Assembly (NCBI GenBank): GCA_022564635.1
Contig: JADFLA010000007.1
Span: 1 to 40,027, forward strand
Source: Nanobdellota archaeon
Lineage (GTDB): Archaea > Nanobdellota > Nanobdellia > Woesearchaeales > GW2011-AR4
Direction of reading: 5' to 3'
DNA length: 40,027 nucleotides
Shown here: positions 37,335 through 40,027 of the stretch, piece after piece
Layout of the letters: each line of letters opens with the position of its first letter
Numbering within the stretch: position 1 is the stretch's first letter
Program-made: the position numbers and the translations under genes
The notes under the pieces: model-generated
What the model was told of the DNA's origin: nothing
Database searches by the model: none
The model's input: the letters and a program-made list of their open reading frames with translations, nothing else

Positions 37335-37517
37335 TTTAAATCACCAACTTTATGTTTTGGTGAATTTTTCTTAAATGGTTTTGGTAATCACATTACAAAA
37401 TCATAATTTGGAAAATGAACTATTTTTATGGGATTTAAAATTGAATGAAAGTTAAAACAAAGAAATTAATAGAACAACTAGTTTATAAATCTGACGGGCG
37501 AATGTCCAGTGGGTTTT

Positions 37518-38093
37518 TTATGGACGCAACCAACGTGTCTCCCAATAGCTCACGCTTGACTCCTCATCAACCACAGCCAAGAGCAATCTTTTTTTGGTTG
37601 AATGTGCAACTCTATTCTTTGCTGCAAACTCATACCAGGTTAATGTTGAACTTTCATAAACTGGGTAGACAATCCATTTTGCATGGTCTTCTCCTGGTTT
37701 TACTCCCCTATCATACACTCTAAAATCTGCACCGAATTTTAATGCGGTTTTTATTATATAACCACGATTCCTTATATCTTTGTAAACACAAAATCTCACC
37801 CAAAAATTTGGTTCTTGTTTTTTTGCTTTTTTGAAAAATCCATCAAAATCCATCTTCTTGGTTTTGCTTTTATATATCTCAATAGTGTTCTTCTCCATAA
37901 GGTATAGGGACTCTGTTAATGAGAGCTGTAATTTTCCATTATCAAGCAAAGTACCATATCTACTTTGATTGTATAATTCCCTTGATGCGTCTGAAATTTC
38001 AGTTAAGACTTTGTCACCAACAAAGTCTGCTCTGATTTTTTGTAGTTTTTCTTCCTTATCTTTGCTTTCAGATTTCTCCTCTGTTTTTGTCAT
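37518..38093 (-). CDS. endA: tRNA-splicing endonuclease
   Basis: C-terminal catalytic region FGADFRVYDRGVKPGEDHAKWIVYPVYE...RVAHSTKKRLLLAVVDEESSVSYWETRWLRP with Tyr/His/Lys. Confidence 0.88.
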   Translation of the reverse strand: MTKTEEKSESKDKEEKLQKIRADFVGDKVLTEISDASRELYNQSRYGTLLDNGKLQLSLTESLYLMEKNTIEIYKSKTKKMDFDGFFKKAKKQEPNFWVRFCVYKDIRNRGYIIKTALKFGADFRVYDRGVKPGEDHAKWIVYPVYESSTLTWYEFAAKNRVAHSTKKRLLLAVVDEESSVSYWETRWLRP

Positions 38094-38366
38094 TTTTAGC
38101 TATAAAGAGTTTTTTGCTTTACTTAAAAATGTTGTTGTTTTTTAAGAGAGAAGGTTTAATTAATTTCAATATGGAAAATATATTTTAATAATGTAAAAGT
38201 TCGTCTGATTTCCCATTATACAAACATTTGGAATTACTTTTTAATTATTAAACATTTATTTTAATTAAAAACTTTGCCTTTATACAACAAATTTCAATAA
38301 TAATGAGGACTCAAAGACGGTTATTTGCTCGCAAGCTCGCAAATGCCCTATTCCAAAAGGACAATA

Positions 38367-38798
38367 TCACTTTGAGCGTGAACCTACTAACCATAAAATT
38401 CCCCCATATATGGTTATGATTAAGCTAGGTATACCTATAAAAACTATTGAATATATTAAGCTAAAACCAGATGGGTCAGGACCAAAAAAAATACTTACAA
38501 AAGACACAAATCCGAAAAAAAGGATCATACCACCAAAGAAAAGTCCTTTTCCTACGGCTATCTTTTTAGGTAAATCTCTTTTAAGATAATATATTATTAG
38601 AAGCATAGGTATTGAAATTAATGAACTTAAAACTACTAAAATAAAAAAAGTCCTAATCAAATCTCCAATCGGGGGAGCACTATAGGCTCCAATAACGTTT
38701 CGTATGAAGCCAGATATTACAACAGGAAGAAAAATGAGTATCCATACAATAATTGTGATTATTTTAAGTTTTTTAATAGTACTTTGATTTTCTTGCAT
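38367..38798 (-). CDS. Small multi-TM membrane protein
   Basis: Four hydrophobic segments; no recognised family. Confidence 0.55.
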   Translation of the reverse strand: MQENQSTIKKLKIITIIVWILIFLPVVISGFIRNVIGAYSAPPIGDLIRTFFILVVLSSLISIPMLLIIYYLKRDLPKKIAVGKGLFFGGMILFFGFVSFVSIFFGPDPSGFSLIYSIVFIGIPSLIITIYGGILWLVGSRSK

Positions 38799-39034
38799 TT
38801 TAAATACATAAACTTAGTATACTTAAATAATTATCTTAAAGCATTTAGTATCGTTTTGTTAATAGCAATTAGTTTTATCTTGTCCCTTCTTTCGATTCAA
38901 ATGTATAGGTACTCGTCATGTCTTGGAGTTTTTACAAGTAAAAAGGATAAAAAATTTGTGATTCCAAATGTCTGCGCAAAAGCTTTAATAATGGGAAGGA
39001 TTATATTATGATACAGATCACTACATATAAAATG

Positions 39035-39512
39035 CAAATACTATTTTTGGGCACTTCTTCGATGGTGCCTACTAAGGAAAGGAATCAAAGTGGTGTTTTA
39101 ATTAGTTATAAGAATGAAAGAATTCTTGTGGATTGTGGGGAAGGGACACAAAGGCAGTTGAAGATTTCTGGGGCAAAGTTAACAAAGGTTACAAAGATTT
39201 TGATAAGCCATTGGCATGGTGACCATGTTTTAGGATTGCCTGGATTGATACAAAGTATGAGTGCAGCTGGTTATGAAAAGACATTAAGGATTTATGGTCC
39301 TAAAGGATCAAAAAAATTTATGAGGAAATTGTTTGAGGTTTTTGTGTTTGACAGAAGGATAAAAATTGAGGTTAATGAAATTAAGAGAGGAAAATTTTTT
39401 GAAAACGATGATTTTATTTTAGAAGCGGAACCTTTGAAGCATAATGTTGAGACTTTAGGATATAGTTTGAGAGAGAAAGATAAAAGAAAAATAAATTTGA
39501 AATATATAAAAA
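39035..39512 (+). CDS. rnz: Ribonuclease Z, C-terminally truncated by sequence discontinuity
   Basis: MQILFLGTSSMVPTKERNQSGVLISYKNERILVDCGEGTQRQL, HWHGDHVLGLPGLIQSMS, HNVETLGYSLREKDKRKINLKYIKK. Metal-binding C-terminal part missing. Confidence 0.85.
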
Positions 39513-39894
39513 AGATCGCATCATTTCCTTCAGGGCGATATTGGATGAAACGCATACGCCCGGAGATAAAGTAATTCCATTCTATGATATGAGTGTGCTC
39601 GGGACTGCCAAAACTCTTCGCGGGTTTAGAGAAGGTAGGTTCAGAGATTTTGGCTCGCTTCTGTTTAATATTGAATACCGTTATCCTATTTGGGATACTT
39701 GGGACGGAGTCGTGTTTCTGGATCAAGGTGAAGTCTTCAAAAACCTGGGAGATATTTCCATCGGAGGATTTCATAGGGGATATGGATTTGGAATCAGATT
39801 ACGTACAGCAGAAAGTTTTTTAGCCAGAGCTCAGCTTGGTCGCAGTAAAGAGGGATTGAGATTTATTTTACAGTTTACACAGATTTTTGATTAA
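39513..39894 (+). CDS. C-terminal part of bacterial outer-membrane beta-barrel (D15/BamA-like surface antigen)
   Basis: Frame reads DRIISFRAILDETHTPGDKVIPFYDMSVLGTAKTLRGFREGRFRDFGSLLFNIEYRYPIWDTWDGVVFLDQGEVF...RSKEGLRFILQFTQIFD. Conserved LRGFREGRFRD, EYR(Y)P and an aromatic C-terminal strand. Confidence 0.8.
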
Positions 39895-39914
39895 TCTTTA
39901 ATTGGAATTATGTA

Positions 39915-40027
39915 AGTGAATAAGATTAAAATATTACTTCTTTTATTACAAGGTCTCTTATACCTGAGCTGTACCTCTACTACCGAAAATTTTGAAAGTA
40001 GCCCGGTATGGGAGGATTTGGACAGAG
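39915..40027 (+). CDS. Bacterial lipoprotein N-terminus (partial)
   Basis: GTG start: VNKIKILLLLLQGLLYLSCTSTTENFESSPVWEDLDR, lipobox LYLSC; runs off window. Confidence 0.55.

Noticed and set aside
37445-37723. Plus-strand ORF of 92 aa
   Set aside because: Largely antisense to endA, which has strong family evidence.
39292-39774. 160-aa minus ORF spanning the chimeric junction
   Set aside because: Antisense to RNase Z and the OMP fragment; spans the discontinuity.

Overview
This 40 kb AT-rich window has archaeal gene content: PheRS alpha N-terminus, pelota, RFC small subunit, FEN1, Trm5-like methyltransferase, EndA, PAN-type AAA ATPase, archaeal TyrRS, split transketolase. The small genes and the gene set suggest a DPANN/Woesearchaeota-like genome; that placement is inference. 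Main points: (1) An envelope locus (8.3-22.2 kb) encodes a signal-anchored protein, a 1106-aa multi-TM protein with predicted beta/gamma-crystallin Ca-binding motifs, and four lipoproteins sharing a core module. One lipoprotein carries six ~93-aa tandem repeats, each with a CX5C pair. This is the best candidate for an undescribed system. (2) A class II-like Fic gene sits inside that locus, bracketed by ~33-bp imperfect direct repeats. (3) An intact IS66-family element has perfect 13-bp TIRs and an 8-bp TSD. (4) Proteolysis genes (M16, M24, two M29-like, PAN) are clustered, with a structured repeat ~20 nt upstream of two peptidase starts. (5) A small GC-rich hairpin is variably present in otherwise unrelated intergenic repeats and shows a compensatory base-pair change. 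(6) A LAGLIDADG homing endonuclease gene appears split by a frameshift at an A6 run. (7) The RNase Z gene breaks near 39.51 kb into a bacterial D15/BamA-like outer-membrane barrel and lipoprotein, most likely an assembly chimera. No tRNA, rRNA or CRISPR array could be supported.
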